Assembly (NCBI GenBank): GCA_021107755.1
Contig: JAIOSF010000004.1
Coordinates: 62,001-126,000 of the forward strand
Direction: 5' to 3'
DNA: 64,000 bases
Source of the DNA: Arcobacteraceae bacterium
GTDB lineage: Bacteria > Campylobacterota > Campylobacteria > Campylobacterales > Arcobacteraceae
Part shown: positions 7,992-17,501 of the stretch, in pieces
Position numbering within the stretch: the stretch's first letter is position 1
How the letters are laid out: every line of letters begins with the position of its first letter
Notes under the pieces: generated by a model
The model's database searches: none
What the model was told of the DNA's origin: nothing
The model's input: only the letters and a program-made list of their open reading frames with translations
Made by a program: the position numbers and the translations under genes

Positions 7992-10589
7992 ATGAGTAGG
8001 GTTTTTAGTAAATTATCAACTTTAGTTTTAGGTACAACTATTGCTGCAACCGTTGCAACGGCAAGTACTGGTGAACTAGATAAGATAATGAAAAAAAGAG
8101 GCTTAACAGAGAATGATGTTATTCGTGCTGCAAAAACATATTTACCGACAGGTGGTAGAGATGAATTTGTAGTGTTTAGTTCTGGTGGTCAATCTGGACA
8201 AATGATTGTTTACAGTGTTCCATCTATGAGAATTTTAAAGTATATCGCAGTATTTACACCAGAACCATGGCAAGGATATGGGTTTGATGAAGGTTCTAAA
8301 AAAATTCTTAGACAAGGGAATATTAGAGGAAGAGAGATAAATTGGGGAGATACACATCACCCAGCACTTTCAGAAGTTGATGGAAAATATGATGGGAAAT
8401 GGTTAGCGATTAATGATAAAGCCAACCCGCGAATTGCAATTATTGATTTAGCAGATTTTGAAACTAGACAAATTGTAGTTAACCCTGTTTTTAAATCAGC
8501 TCATGGTGGAGCTTTTTTTACTCAAAATTCTGAGTATATAATAGAAGCTGCACAATATGCTGCACCATTTGACAATGACTATCACCCAATTGAAGACTAT
8601 AAAGAAACTTATAGAGGTGGGGCTACAATGTGGAAATTTGATTCTGAAAAAGGTCGAATTGATGAAAAAGCTTCATTTACAATAGAGATGCCTCCATATA
8701 TGCAAGATTTATCAGATTCTGGTAAAGGTGTATCTGATGGTTGGGGATTTACAAACTCATTTAACACAGAAATGTACACTGGTGGAATCGAAGTTGGTAT
8801 GCCACCAAATGAAGCTGGTATGAGTAGATTTGATACTGATTTTTTACATGTATATAACTGGGAAAAATTAGCAAAACTTGCGAAAGATCCAAAAAATGTA
8901 AAAGTTGTTAATAATCATAGAATCATACCTATGGATATTGCTGTTAAAAATAATGCTTTATTTTTAATTCCTGAACCTAAATCACCTCACGGTGTAGATG
9001 TTTCACCTGATGGTGAATATATTACAGTTTGTGGAAAATTAGATACACATGCTTCAGTATATAAATGGAGTAAAATTAAAAAATTAATTGATGCTAAAGA
9101 ATATATTGGAAAAGATCCATATGGTATTCCTATTTTAGATATGAAAAAATCTTTACATGGTCAAGTTGAATTAGGTCTTGGACCATTACATAATCAATAT
9201 TCAAATGTTGATGGTGAAATTTATACTTCACTTTATGTTGATTCACAAATCGTAAAATGGAACTATAAAGATCTTAAAGTTTTGGATAAAGAAAATGTTC
9301 ATTATAATGTTGGACATTTATGTGGTATGGAGGGTAAATCTGCTGACCCACAAGGTAAGTATATTATCTCTTTAAATAAACTTGCTATTGATAGATTTCA
9401 AAATGTTGGTCCACTTCACCCACAAAATCATCAGTTAATTGATATTAGTGGTAAAACAATGGATCTACTTGTAGATATGCCTTTACCTTTAGGTGAACCA
9501 CATCAAGCTGTTGCAATTAGAGCTACTAAATTACACCCACATGTAAGATATCCAATGGGTACAAATGTTACAACAGGTGAACAACATATTGGTAAAACTT
9601 TAGCTGGTCAAGAAAGAATTGAAAGAGATGGGAACAAAGTAACAGTTTTTGCTACTATGGTTAGATCTCATATTAACCCAGAAAGAATTACAGTTAACAA
9701 AGGTGATATAGTTACTATGCATTTAACTAACCTTGAAAGAGCTCAAGATGAAACTCATGGTTTTACAGTAGATCATTATAATGTTCATGCTTCTTTAGAG
9801 CCAGGTGAAACTGCATCTATTAAATTTGAAGCTGATATAGAAGGTGTTTTCCCATACTATTGTACAGAATTTTGTTCAGCACTTCATTTAGAGATGATGG
9901 GATACTTAATGGTTAAAGATCCAAATAAAAAATATACATCAGCTCAAAAACTTAAAATGAAAACAATGACTACTGAAGAATTAAAAGCAGAATATGATAA
10001 AACAGTTGCAGTTAATGATGCTACAGATGCAGTTATTCAATCTGTTGTTAAGTTTTTAAAAGAAAATAAATTCGGTGATCATAAAGTTGTAGCAGCTCTT
10101 GTAACTGATGCTTTTGATCAATATGGACAAATTCCTGCTCAGAAAAAACTAGCTAATGAAGCCTTAAAAGATGGGGATATAGAAAAAGCTATTTTATTTG
10201 AAAATATGATTTGGCAATTAATGGTTAAAACAGCGGATGTTGGTATTAGAGCCAAAGATGCACTTGTAAGAATAATAGCAACTAAGCAAAGTCCTGCTGC
10301 TCAAAGAGGTGAAAGAGCATTTAATGAGGGTGGTTGTTCTGGATGTCATGTTGTTGGAAAAGTATCTTCAGGTCCTGATTTAACGGGTGTTTTACAAAGA
10401 CATGAAAATGCTGAAAAATGGGTAAAAAGTTTTATTCTTAACCCAGAAAAAATGTATAAAGATCCATACGTTGATGGTATGATTAACTATTTTAATCTTA
10501 GAATGCCAAATCAACATATGAGTGAGAAAGAAACAGACGACATTATTGAATATTTTAAATGGATAGATAAAAATGCTAACTTATTTTAA
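7992..10589 (+). CDS. nosZ: Nitrous oxide reductase, clade II (Sec-type, cytochrome c-fused)
   Basis: This 865-residue periplasmic enzyme reduces N2O to N2. It starts with a Sec-type signal peptide without twin arginines. An N-terminal seven-bladed propeller carries the CuZ histidines, including the D-T-H-H motif at 120-123. A cupredoxin domain follows, with CuA ligands H589, C624, C628, H632 and M635. A C-terminal cytochrome c domain has a CSGCH heme site at 782-786. The fused heme domain and Sec signal define the Wolinella-like clade II enzyme. The residue matching the CuA tryptophan of Pseudomonas NosZ is Glu626. All catalytic ligands I looked for are present. Confidence 0.98.
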   Translation: MSRVFSKLSTLVLGTTIAATVATASTGELDKIMKKRGLTENDVIRAAKTYLPTGGRDEFVVFSSGGQSGQMIVYSVPSMRILKYIAVFTPEPWQGYGFDEGSKKILRQGNIRGREINWGDTHHPALSEVDGKYDGKWLAINDKANPRIAIIDLADFETRQIVVNPVFKSAHGGAFFTQNSEYIIEAAQYAAPFDNDYHPIEDYKETYRGGATMWKFDSEKGRIDEKASFTIEMPPYMQDLSDSGKGVSDGWGFTNSFNTEMYTGGIEVGMPPNEAGMSRFDTDFLHVYNWEKLAKLAKDPKNVKVVNNHRIIPMDIAVKNNALFLIPEPKSPHGVDVSPDGEYITVCGKLDTHASVYKWSKIKKLIDAKEYIGKDPYGIPILDMKKSLHGQVELGLGPLHNQYSNVDGEIYTSLYVDSQIVKWNYKDLKVLDKENVHYNVGHLCGMEGKSADPQGKYIISLNKLAIDRFQNVGPLHPQNHQLIDISGKTMDLLVDMPLPLGEPHQAVAIRATKLHPHVRYPMGTNVTTGEQHIGKTLAGQERIERDGNKVTVFATMVRSHINPERITVNKGDIVTMHLTNLERAQDETHGFTVDHYNVHASLEPGETASIKFEADIEGVFPYYCTEFCSALHLEMMGYLMVKDPNKKYTSAQKLKMKTMTTEELKAEYDKTVAVNDATDAVIQSVVKFLKENKFGDHKVVAALVTDAFDQYGQIPAQKKLANEALKDGDIEKAILFENMIWQLMVKTADVGIRAKDALVRIIATKQSPAAQRGERAFNEGGCSGCHVVGKVSSGPDLTGVLQRHENAEKWVKSFILNPEKMYKDPYVDGMINYFNLRMPNQHMSEKETDDIIEYFKWIDKNANLF

Positions 10590-10614
10590 AATATAGAATT
10601 TTGTTTAATAAAAT

Positions 10615-10665
10615 GAATATAACTTGATTATTGTCAAGTTATATTCTCTCGAAATTAGTTATAGT
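10615..10665 (+). promoter_or_regulatory. Crp/Fnr-type site within a stem-loop, and promoter of nosB
   Basis: Between nosZ and nosB a perfect 13-base inverted repeat (10615-10627 and 10634-10646, 6-base loop) contains TTGATTATTGTCAA at 10624-10637, an FNR-like box centred at 10630.5. A TATAGT -10 at 10660-10665 begins 29.5 bases after that centre, the same spacing as at nosZ, predicting a start near 10672. The repeat could also form an RNA hairpin after nosZ, protecting its mRNA or lowering read-through. There is no T-run, so it is not a classic terminator. Confidence 0.7.
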
Positions 10666-10749
10666 CATTTATATACTATTTAAAAAATTATAATTTAAAT
10701 AAGTATGATTTTAATAAATTTATATTTATTTAAATTAAAAAGGAAGAAC

Positions 10750-11532
10750 ATGCATTCAAGTTTTAACAAAGCAAAAGTATTTGCCTTATTGGCTCTTATT
10801 ATTTTAACAGTCTCATTTACATTTCCAATGATTTCTTTTCATGGAGTTTTAAATAAAGTTCACGAAAATAAAGGAGATGAAGTATCTTCTTTTAGTAAAG
10901 TGGTTTGGAATTTTTATAATCAAGGTAGATATAAAAGTGTCACTGTAGATAAGGAAGCTCATAACAATTTAGAAAAAATGATCGAAACACAGTCAGAATT
11001 AGGGGTAGCCTCACTTCCTATTTGGGCTGTTTCACTGGAAGCACCAAATTACCCAAAAGAAGCATTTCCTGAAGGTATCCCTGTGTTTTTTCACTTTGAT
11101 GGGTATAGTGGAGAAGTTCATGAGATGAATACAATTAATCACTATGTTGGTATGGATCCTATGTGGGTAGGTGGAACTATAGAAAGAGAGATAGGAATAT
11201 ATGCATTACTTGCATTGTCTTTAGGTATGGTTTACTTTATTTTATATAACAATAGAATATTAAATTATTTAATGCTTATACCTGCATCATTGCCAATTCT
11301 TTTTATAGCGGATTACTCATATTGGTTATATTGGTTTGGACATAATTTACATGATTGGGGAGCATTTAAGATTAAACCTTTTATGCCAACAGTTTTTGGT
11401 GATGGTAAGATTGCACAGTTTATAACTCATTCATATCCTACAATTGGTTTTTATATGATTATTGGTATTAGTTTATTGAGTTTATTAGCTTTTTTTGCCA
11501 AACAAAAAGCAATGAATGAAACTAGTAAATAA
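10750..11532 (+). CDS. nosB: NosB, membrane protein of clade II nos clusters
   Basis: Starting at the ATG at 10750, preceded by AAAGGAAG, this is a 260-residue membrane protein. It has one N-terminal helix, a periplasmic domain of about 120 residues with a YWLYWFGHNLHDWGAF-type loop later on, and about four more hydrophobic helices. A frame opening at 10705 would add 15 residues without a ribosome site. Its place directly after nosZ and its topology match NosB of Wolinella-type clusters. The role of NosB is unproven; it is conserved with clade II nosZ. Confidence 0.85.
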   Translation: MHSSFNKAKVFALLALIILTVSFTFPMISFHGVLNKVHENKGDEVSSFSKVVWNFYNQGRYKSVTVDKEAHNNLEKMIETQSELGVASLPIWAVSLEAPNYPKEAFPEGIPVFFHFDGYSGEVHEMNTINHYVGMDPMWVGGTIEREIGIYALLALSLGMVYFILYNNRILNYLMLIPASLPILFIADYSYWLYWFGHNLHDWGAFKIKPFMPTVFGDGKIAQFITHSYPTIGFYMIIGISLLSLLAFFAKQKAMNETSK

Positions 11533-11547
11533 GGTAATGTAATTATT

Positions 11548-12768
11548 ATGCTAAAAATATTTATTACTATTTGCTTATTATCTCTTTCGTTATTTGCGGG
11601 GACAAATATTTTGCAAGAGGCAATTGATAATGCTCCTGAGGGTTCTATTTTGCAACTTAATGCCGGAGTATATAAAGGAAATATTGTAATAAATAAACCT
11701 ATAACAATTATAGGTAAAGAAGAGGGTGTTATTATAGATGGGCAAGGAGTTGGAACTGTTATAAAAATTAATAGTTCTTTTGTAACACTTAAAAACTTAA
11801 AAGTAATTAATAGCGGTAATTTACATCATCAATTAGATGCTGCAATTACTTTAAGCAATGGTAAACAGTGTGAAGTAAGTGATTGTATCATTGATGATTG
11901 TTTATTTGGGATAGATGCTCAGCAAATTTCTAACTCAATAATTTCAAATAATACAATCACATCAAAAGATTATGATTTAGGACTTAGAGGTGATGGTTTA
12001 AGACTTTGGTATAGTAATGATAATATTATCAAAAAAAATTCTTTGATAAAATCAAGGGATATGGTTATTTGGTATTCTCATGGAAATATAATAGAAGAAA
12101 ATTATGGAGAATATGGTAGATACTCTTTACATTTTATGTATGCAGGAAAGAATTATGTACGAAATAATACATATAAATATAATTCTGTTGGTATTTTTTT
12201 TATGTATTCGCAAGATACAATTGCTACTGGAAATATTGTAAAAAGTTCTTTAGGGGCTACAGGTATGGGTATTGGACTTAAAGATGTGTCAAATTTTAGA
12301 ATTGAAGATAATACTATAATATATTGTGCACAAGGTTTATATGTAGATAGATCACCTTTTGAACCAGGTACAAATAATTGGATAACCAATAATAAAATAT
12401 TATATAACAGTGAAGCTATACATTTTCACTCTTTAAGTGAGAATAATGTTATTAAAGAAAATGTGATTATGGGAAATATTGAAGATGTAGTCAATGATAG
12501 TAGGGGTTCTAAAACAAATGAAAATGAAATAGTTGGAAATTATTGGGATAACTATACAGGATTTGATAGGAATGATGATAATATAGGGGATACTCCTCAT
12601 AAAGTTTATCAATATGCAGATCAATTATGGATATACAATCCAAATGTAAAATTCTTTTATGGTTCTCCTGTAATTTCAATATTAAATTTTCTAGCAAAAC
12701 TAGCTCCTTTTTCTACTCCAGTATTTTTAATGGAAGATGAAAAACCAAAAGTTAGAATAAAGGATTAA
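11548..12768 (+). CDS. nosD: NosD, periplasmic copper-site maturation factor
   Basis: This 406-residue protein has a signal peptide (MLKIFITICLLSLSLFAG) followed by a right-handed parallel beta-helix of CASH-type repeats, visible as recurring N-x-I and NNTI turns such as IISNNTITSKD. NosD works with the NosFY ABC transporter in supplying sulfide or assembling the CuZ centre of NosZ. It follows nosB by 15 bases. Length and repeat pattern are as expected for the family. Confidence 0.95.
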   Translation: MLKIFITICLLSLSLFAGTNILQEAIDNAPEGSILQLNAGVYKGNIVINKPITIIGKEEGVIIDGQGVGTVIKINSSFVTLKNLKVINSGNLHHQLDAAITLSNGKQCEVSDCIIDDCLFGIDAQQISNSIISNNTITSKDYDLGLRGDGLRLWYSNDNIIKKNSLIKSRDMVIWYSHGNIIEENYGEYGRYSLHFMYAGKNYVRNNTYKYNSVGIFFMYSQDTIATGNIVKSSLGATGMGIGLKDVSNFRIEDNTIIYCAQGLYVDRSPFEPGTNNWITNNKILYNSEAIHFHSLSENNVIKENVIMGNIEDVVNDSRGSKTNENEIVGNYWDNYTGFDRNDDNIGDTPHKVYQYADQLWIYNPNVKFFYGSPVISILNFLAKLAPFSTPVFLMEDEKPKVRIKD

Positions 12769-12770
12769 AA

Positions 12771-13517
12771 ATGGCAACAGTAAAGACGGATAGAAGAGAT
12801 TTTATTAAATACTCAACAATAGGTATATTAGCACTTGTTGGTGGTGGAGGAATGGTTTTTAGTCCTATGGGTGTAAAAGCTGAAAATAGATTAAGACCAC
12901 CAGGTGCAGTTGCTGAAAAAGAGTTTTTAGCTTTATGTATAAAATGTGGTCAATGTCTTCAAGTTTGTCCATATCATTCTATTGAGTTATCAGATTTTGG
13001 AAAAGGACATGGTGTTGGAACTCCCTTTATAGATGCAAATAAAAGAGGATGTTATGCCTGTGAGGCAGTACCTTGTGTATTGGCCTGTCCTAGTGGTGCT
13101 TTGGATCATGATACAGAAAAAGCAACTGATATTAAAATGGGAATAGCAGTTTTAGAACATAAAAGAACTTGTTTAGCTGTTAGAAATGAACCTGTACCCG
13201 CAGGTTATGATAATAAGATGAAAGAGTTCATAAAAAATCAAACAAATATAACAGAATATGAAAAGAAAGTATTAGAAAAATTTGATGGTTATGAAGGGAA
13301 ACCTTGTACATTATGTGCAGATATGTGTCCTATGCCAAACCCTCTTACAGCAATTGCAATGGTTAGAAATAAAGCAGGGATAAACAAGCCAGAGATTTAT
13401 GATGGTTGTACAGGATGTGGTGTATGTCAAGAAGTTTGTCCTACTGCACAACCATCTATTATCATTAAACCACGATTATCTTATGAAGATTATTATATTA
13501 AAGGGATGAGAATATGA
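12771..13517 (+). CDS. nosG: NosG, Tat-exported iron-sulfur protein (NapG-like)
   Basis: This 248-residue protein has a twin-arginine signal (DRRDFIK, then a hydrophobic run to about residue 35) and four cysteine clusters for 4Fe-4S centres: CIKCGQCLQVCP, CYACEAVPCVLACP, CTLCADMCP and CTGCGVCQEVCP. Like NapG, it is thought to pass electrons from menaquinol by way of NosH toward cytochromes serving NosZ. It lies 2 bases after nosD and overlaps nosC1 by 4 bases. Confidence 0.93.
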   Translation: MATVKTDRRDFIKYSTIGILALVGGGGMVFSPMGVKAENRLRPPGAVAEKEFLALCIKCGQCLQVCPYHSIELSDFGKGHGVGTPFIDANKRGCYACEAVPCVLACPSGALDHDTEKATDIKMGIAVLEHKRTCLAVRNEPVPAGYDNKMKEFIKNQTNITEYEKKVLEKFDGYEGKPCTLCADMCPMPNPLTAIAMVRNKAGINKPEIYDGCTGCGVCQEVCPTAQPSIIIKPRLSYEDYYIKGMRI

Positions 13518-14122
13518 AAAATAATATAACACTATTATTGATTACACTATTTGTATTTATTGGGTGTGGAGATAAAACAAAAGAAGAGAGTACTGATCAA
13601 AATATTAAAACTACCACTCCTCAAATTGAAGTTATAACAAATGCAAATCCAAAAGCAATAAAAGTTGAAGAAAAAGAAAAAACAGAAATAAAAACAAAAG
13701 AGGGAAAAGCATATTATTATGACTATAATGTGGAAAGTTCTTATGATGAAAATTCACGACCTGCAAACAAAGATGCTTCAGTTCGTGTAAAACCAAGAAC
13801 AGTATTAGATGCAAATATGCATATAAGAAGTCCTTATGAAAGAGTTCAAATATCGTTAATCGTTAAACAGTTAAGTACAAATTTTAAATTAAAATGTAGT
13901 GCCTGTCATGATGACTATGCAAATGGTGTTATTGGACCATCTCTTTTAGGTAAAGATGCTGAATTTATTTATAAATCAATTAATGATTTTAAAAATGGAA
14001 GCAAATCAAATCCTTTGATGGTAGATTTAATTAAACAAATGACAGATAAAGATATTAAAGATATATCTACTGAGATATTTTTATTCAATAAAAAGATAGA
14101 AGAATTAGGAGCAAGACAATGA
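13514..14122 (+). CDS. nosC1: NosC1, lipoprotein monoheme cytochrome c
   Basis: This 202-residue protein has a lipobox (FVFIGC, Cys18), a low-complexity charged linker rich in Lys, Glu and Thr (about 20 to 90), then a small cytochrome c domain with CSACH at 128-132. It is probably anchored to the periplasmic face of the inner membrane and carries electrons toward NosZ or its heme domain. Its ATG overlaps the nosG stop, and its end overlaps nosC2 by 4 bases, so translation is coupled. Confidence 0.9.
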   Translation: MKNNITLLLITLFVFIGCGDKTKEESTDQNIKTTTPQIEVITNANPKAIKVEEKEKTEIKTKEGKAYYYDYNVESSYDENSRPANKDASVRVKPRTVLDANMHIRSPYERVQISLIVKQLSTNFKLKCSACHDDYANGVIGPSLLGKDAEFIYKSINDFKNGSKSNPLMVDLIKQMTDKDIKDISTEIFLFNKKIEELGARQ

Positions 14123-14625
14123 AAAATATAATAGCAGGTTTAGCGACATTAATAGTTATAGGACTTATGATATATACAGCATCAAATGGTAGAGCATATC
14201 ATGGTGGTGAACATGGTAAAATCATTAAAGATTTTGGAGATACTATAAAAAATTCTAGTATTACTGAAAGTCCTCAAGAGAAAGATGATAGAGAAAAAGA
14301 GATGGATGCTCTAACTGCATTAAGGGATAAAGCTGGAAATGCAGGTGCATTTAAAGTCAGTAACAAATATAAAAGTAAATGTGCTTCTTGTCATGGAGTA
14401 AATGGTTCTGGTTTTCAAAATGGTAAACCAATGATGGGACCTAGACTTATAGGACAAACAGAAGAAAAACTTTTTAAAGACTTAATTGACTTTAAGGCAG
14501 GGCGAAAAGAAAATGTTGTTATGAAAGGACTTTTACTGTCACTTGAGCAAGAAGATTTAAGAGAACTAGCAAAAGAGATAGGCGAATTTCCTGCACGAGC
14601 TAAAGCATTAACTAATGCTAAATAG
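14119..14625 (+). CDS. nosC2: NosC2, membrane-anchored monoheme cytochrome c
   Basis: This 168-residue protein has an N-terminal hydrophobic anchor (about residues 3 to 22), a charged helical linker and a class I cytochrome c domain with CASCH at 88-92. A later methionine-rich GKPMMGPRL segment could supply the second heme ligand. It pairs with NosC1 in the clade II electron-transfer chain to NosZ. It overlaps nosC1 by 4 bases and is followed 32 bases later by nosH. Confidence 0.9.
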   Translation: MKNIIAGLATLIVIGLMIYTASNGRAYHGGEHGKIIKDFGDTIKNSSITESPQEKDDREKEMDALTALRDKAGNAGAFKVSNKYKSKCASCHGVNGSGFQNGKPMMGPRLIGQTEEKLFKDLIDFKAGRKENVVMKGLLLSLEQEDLRELAKEIGEFPARAKALTNAK

Positions 14626-14657
14626 ATTTTTTAGCCAAATATAAATGGAGTTTTTTT

Positions 14658-15563
14658 ATGGATAAGTATAACAACAGAGAAACGATAGGGAAAACAACTT
14701 TTTGGTCAACTTTTTTTGATAAAACAAAAGAGGGTAAATCTATATTTAGTTATAGAATGAAAAGATGGGTTTTAGTAATTTCAATTCACCTTTTCTTTTT
14801 CTTATCATTTTTTATAGATTTACAAATGCTAGAAGGAACACTAAGTGGTTCAAGATTTTTAGGATTTCATATGATTGATCCTTTTATGACTATACAAATG
14901 TTTTTGGCAACTTATCATTTGCCTATAAATATGATAATAGGTACGGTAACAATTTTGATAGTATATTTACTTCTTGGTGGAAGAAGTTACTGTTCTTGGG
15001 TTTGCCCGTATGGAATACTGAGTGAAATTGGTGAAAAATGGCACAACACACTTGTATCAAAAAAAATAATTAAAAATAGAAAATTTGACCATCGAGTAAG
15101 ACATATCTTTTGGGTTATATTTTTAGTATTATCCTTTACAAGTGGTTATTTAGTATTTGAAACTTTTAATGTAGTTGGGATATTAAGTAGAATGGTAGCT
15201 TACGGTTGGAGTGTAGCACTTATATGGGTTGTAGTTGTATTTACTATGGAAGTGTTTTTTTCAAGAAGAGCATGGTGTACTTATATTTGCCCAATAGGGA
15301 CTACTTATGGATATGTAGGTAAAGTTTCTGCACTTAGAATAGAGTGGAATGACAACTGTGATCATTGTATGGTATGTCATGATGTATGTTTTGAAAATCA
15401 AGTATTAGAGATCACAAAAGCTAAATATGACAAACAAAGGGAAGAAAAGAATATAACTAAAGAGTATATTACAGGCGCTGATTGTACTTTATGTGGTAGG
15501 TGTATAGATGTATGTCATGAAGATGCCCTTAGTTTTGGTTTTAGATTAAAAGGATTAGTATAA
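14658..15563 (+). CDS. nosH: NosH, membrane polyferredoxin (NapH-like)
   Basis: This 301-residue protein has four to five membrane helices, two CxxxCP motifs near the membrane (C112/C116 and C207/C211) and two C-terminal 4Fe-4S binding clusters (C234, C237, C240, C244 and C276, C279, C282, C286). This is the NapH/NosR-C-terminal architecture, which takes electrons from menaquinol and hands them to NosG. The last cysteine of each C-terminal cluster is not followed by the usual proline: the motifs end CFE and CHE. That is a small departure from the CP norm. Confidence 0.93.
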   Translation: MDKYNNRETIGKTTFWSTFFDKTKEGKSIFSYRMKRWVLVISIHLFFFLSFFIDLQMLEGTLSGSRFLGFHMIDPFMTIQMFLATYHLPINMIIGTVTILIVYLLLGGRSYCSWVCPYGILSEIGEKWHNTLVSKKIIKNRKFDHRVRHIFWVIFLVLSFTSGYLVFETFNVVGILSRMVAYGWSVALIWVVVVFTMEVFFSRRAWCTYICPIGTTYGYVGKVSALRIEWNDNCDHCMVCHDVCFENQVLEITKAKYDKQREEKNITKEYITGADCTLCGRCIDVCHEDALSFGFRLKGLV

Positions 15564-15565
15564 TT

Positions 15566-16207
15566 ATGATAAAAGTTAATAATCTGACAAAAAAGTTTGG
15601 ACAACATATATCATTAAATAATATTAGTTGTGAATTTAAAAAAAATGATTATATAGCACTTATGGGTGCAAATGGTGCTGGTAAAACTACACTTATTCGA
15701 TCTATTTTAGGATATTATCATCCTGATAATGGGAATGTTTTAATCAATGGTTTAGATCCAATAAAACAAAGAGTTAAAGTTTTAGAAAATATTAGTTTTA
15801 TTCCTCAATTACCACCACCTATTAAATTAAGTATTGCGGAATTAATTCAGTATATTAGTGTAAGTGCAAAAGTAGATAAAGAGTTGATAAGACATTATGC
15901 AAATGAGATGAAACTAGATATAAATGAGAATATGAATAAATCCTTTTTTAAACTAAGCGGTGGTATGAAACAAAAACTTCTTATTGCTATTAGTTTAGCA
16001 AAAAAAAGTAGTATTATTATTTATGATGAACCAACAGCAAATCTTGATCCCAAAGCAAGAGAAGATTTTTATAGACTTTTAAAACAAAATGAAGATGACA
16101 AAGTATTGTTATTTGTAACGCATAGGCTTGAAGAAGTTGAAGAGATTGTCAATAGGCAAGTTTATATGGATATGGGAAAAATTATTTCAGATGAAACTAT
16201 TATTTAA
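15566..16207 (+). CDS. nosF: NosF, ABC transporter ATP-binding protein
   Basis: This 213-residue ATPase has Walker A GANGAGKTT, signature LSGGMKQK, Walker B IIIYDEPTANLDP and the H-loop THR. With NosY it forms the ABC transporter that drives NosD-dependent copper-sulfide centre assembly. It starts 2 bases after nosH, and its last 17 bases overlap the start of nosL in another frame. Confidence 0.95.
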   Translation: MIKVNNLTKKFGQHISLNNISCEFKKNDYIALMGANGAGKTTLIRSILGYYHPDNGNVLINGLDPIKQRVKVLENISFIPQLPPPIKLSIAELIQYISVSAKVDKELIRHYANEMKLDINENMNKSFFKLSGGMKQKLLIAISLAKKSSIIIYDEPTANLDPKAREDFYRLLKQNEDDKVLLFVTHRLEEVEEIVNRQVYMDMGKIISDETII

Positions 16208-16643
16208 TTTATTTTTAATTGTATTATTTGCATTTTTATATATTGGATGCGATTCAAATAGTAATCAAAATAAGAAGCAAGTAAGAATTTGTCCACAATG
16301 TAATATGAAATTACCAGATACAAATATACACACGGCTGATATGAAACACGATGATAAAATAGTATATTTTGATGATATAGGATGTATGATCTTATGGGCA
16401 AAAAAAGAAAAAATAGATTTAAAAAAAACAGAAACTAGAATTTTTTCAAATGATACAAAAAAATATATAGATCCTTTTACAGCAAGTTTTGCAATAAATG
16501 CAAAAACACCAATGTTGTATGGTTTTTCTGCCTATGAAAATGAGTGTAATGGGTGTATAAAATTTGAAGAAGTTATAATGAAAATGTTAAGGGGTGAACA
16601 TATGGCAAATCCAAAAATTAGAAAAAAAATATTAGGATATTAA
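16191..16643 (+). CDS. nosL: NosL, copper chaperone lipoprotein
   Basis: The ATG at 16191 lies within the end of nosF and gives a 150-residue protein with a lipobox (FLYIGC, Cys20). A copper-binding motif CPQCNM has C34, C37 and M39, and FDDIGC (Cys65) is characteristic of NosL. A second Cys pair (ECNGC) lies near the C-terminus. NosL delivers Cu(I) to NosD or apo-NosZ in the periplasm. An upstream in-frame start at 16128 would bury the signal peptide, so it was not used. Confidence 0.92.
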   Translation: MKLLFNLFLIVLFAFLYIGCDSNSNQNKKQVRICPQCNMKLPDTNIHTADMKHDDKIVYFDDIGCMILWAKKEKIDLKKTETRIFSNDTKKYIDPFTASFAINAKTPMLYGFSAYENECNGCIKFEEVIMKMLRGEHMANPKIRKKILGY

Positions 16644-16645
16644 AA

Positions 16646-17473
16646 ATGAAAAATTTATATTTAATCGCATATTTAGATTTGAAAGAATCAATCAGAGCAA
16701 AATGGTTTTTAATCTATTCACTAGTATTTGGCGGCTTGATAGCTATATTTTTTATAGCAGGAGTTACTGAATCACAAGTAATGGGTTTTAGTGGACTAAG
16801 TAGATTATTACTTATGTATATTCAAATCACAATTGTAATTTTACCTATATTTATACTTATAACTACTGTTCGGTCGATTTCAGGGGATAGAGATAATCAT
16901 ATTTTAGAGTATATGTTATCTTTTCCTATTTCACTTAAGCAATATTATTGGGGTAAAATAATTGGAAGGTTTATCACTGTTTATTTACCTGTATTATTTG
17001 CTATGGTTGTTGCTATAACATATGGAATGGTTAAGGGTGCCAGCATACCGTGGGATATATTCTTTTTATATACAGGACTCTTATTTGCTATGTCTAGTGT
17101 CTTTTTAGGAATTGCTTTTTTCATCTCTTCATTTGTAAAATCAAGTGAAGTTGCACTTGGGATTGCTTTTTTTGTTTGGATAATTTTATTAGCATTTATA
17201 GATATTGCGTTGATATCTTTAATGATGAGCCAAAGATTCGATGATCAATTGATTATATTTATTGCTATGATAAATCCTATGGAAATATTTAGAGTTGCTG
17301 CTATCTCATTGTTTGATCCTGAGTTAACAGTTATGGGACCTGTTGCCTTTTATATTTTAGATTCAATGAAGCAAACAACTTTTGTAGTTCTTTCTATTGT
17401 CTATCCTGTTGTATTAGGTTTAGTTTTTTCTTTTCTTGGATTTAAAATTTTTAAAAGAAAAGATTTAGTTTAA
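16646..17473 (+). CDS. nosY: NosY, ABC transporter permease
   Basis: This 275-residue protein has six hydrophobic helices of the ABC-2 type, with N-terminal YLDLKESIRAKWFLIYS and the conserved SGDRDNHILEYMLSFPIS loop typical of NosY. It partners NosF and binds NosD on the periplasmic side. It lies 2 bases after nosL. The order nosF-nosL-nosY puts nosL between the two transporter genes. Confidence 0.94.
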   Translation: MKNLYLIAYLDLKESIRAKWFLIYSLVFGGLIAIFFIAGVTESQVMGFSGLSRLLLMYIQITIVILPIFILITTVRSISGDRDNHILEYMLSFPISLKQYYWGKIIGRFITVYLPVLFAMVVAITYGMVKGASIPWDIFFLYTGLLFAMSSVFLGIAFFISSFVKSSEVALGIAFFVWIILLAFIDIALISLMMSQRFDDQLIIFIAMINPMEIFRVAAISLFDPELTVMGPVAFYILDSMKQTTFVVLSIVYPVVLGLVFSFLGFKIFKRKDLV

Positions 17474-17501
17474 TAATAAATTTAACAAAAAGGAAAATAA
17501 A

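Noticed and set aside
10615-10646. Rho-independent terminator between nosZ and nosB
   Set aside because: The stem is strong but has no following T-run, and it contains a Crp/Fnr box at promoter spacing, so I listed it as regulatory instead.
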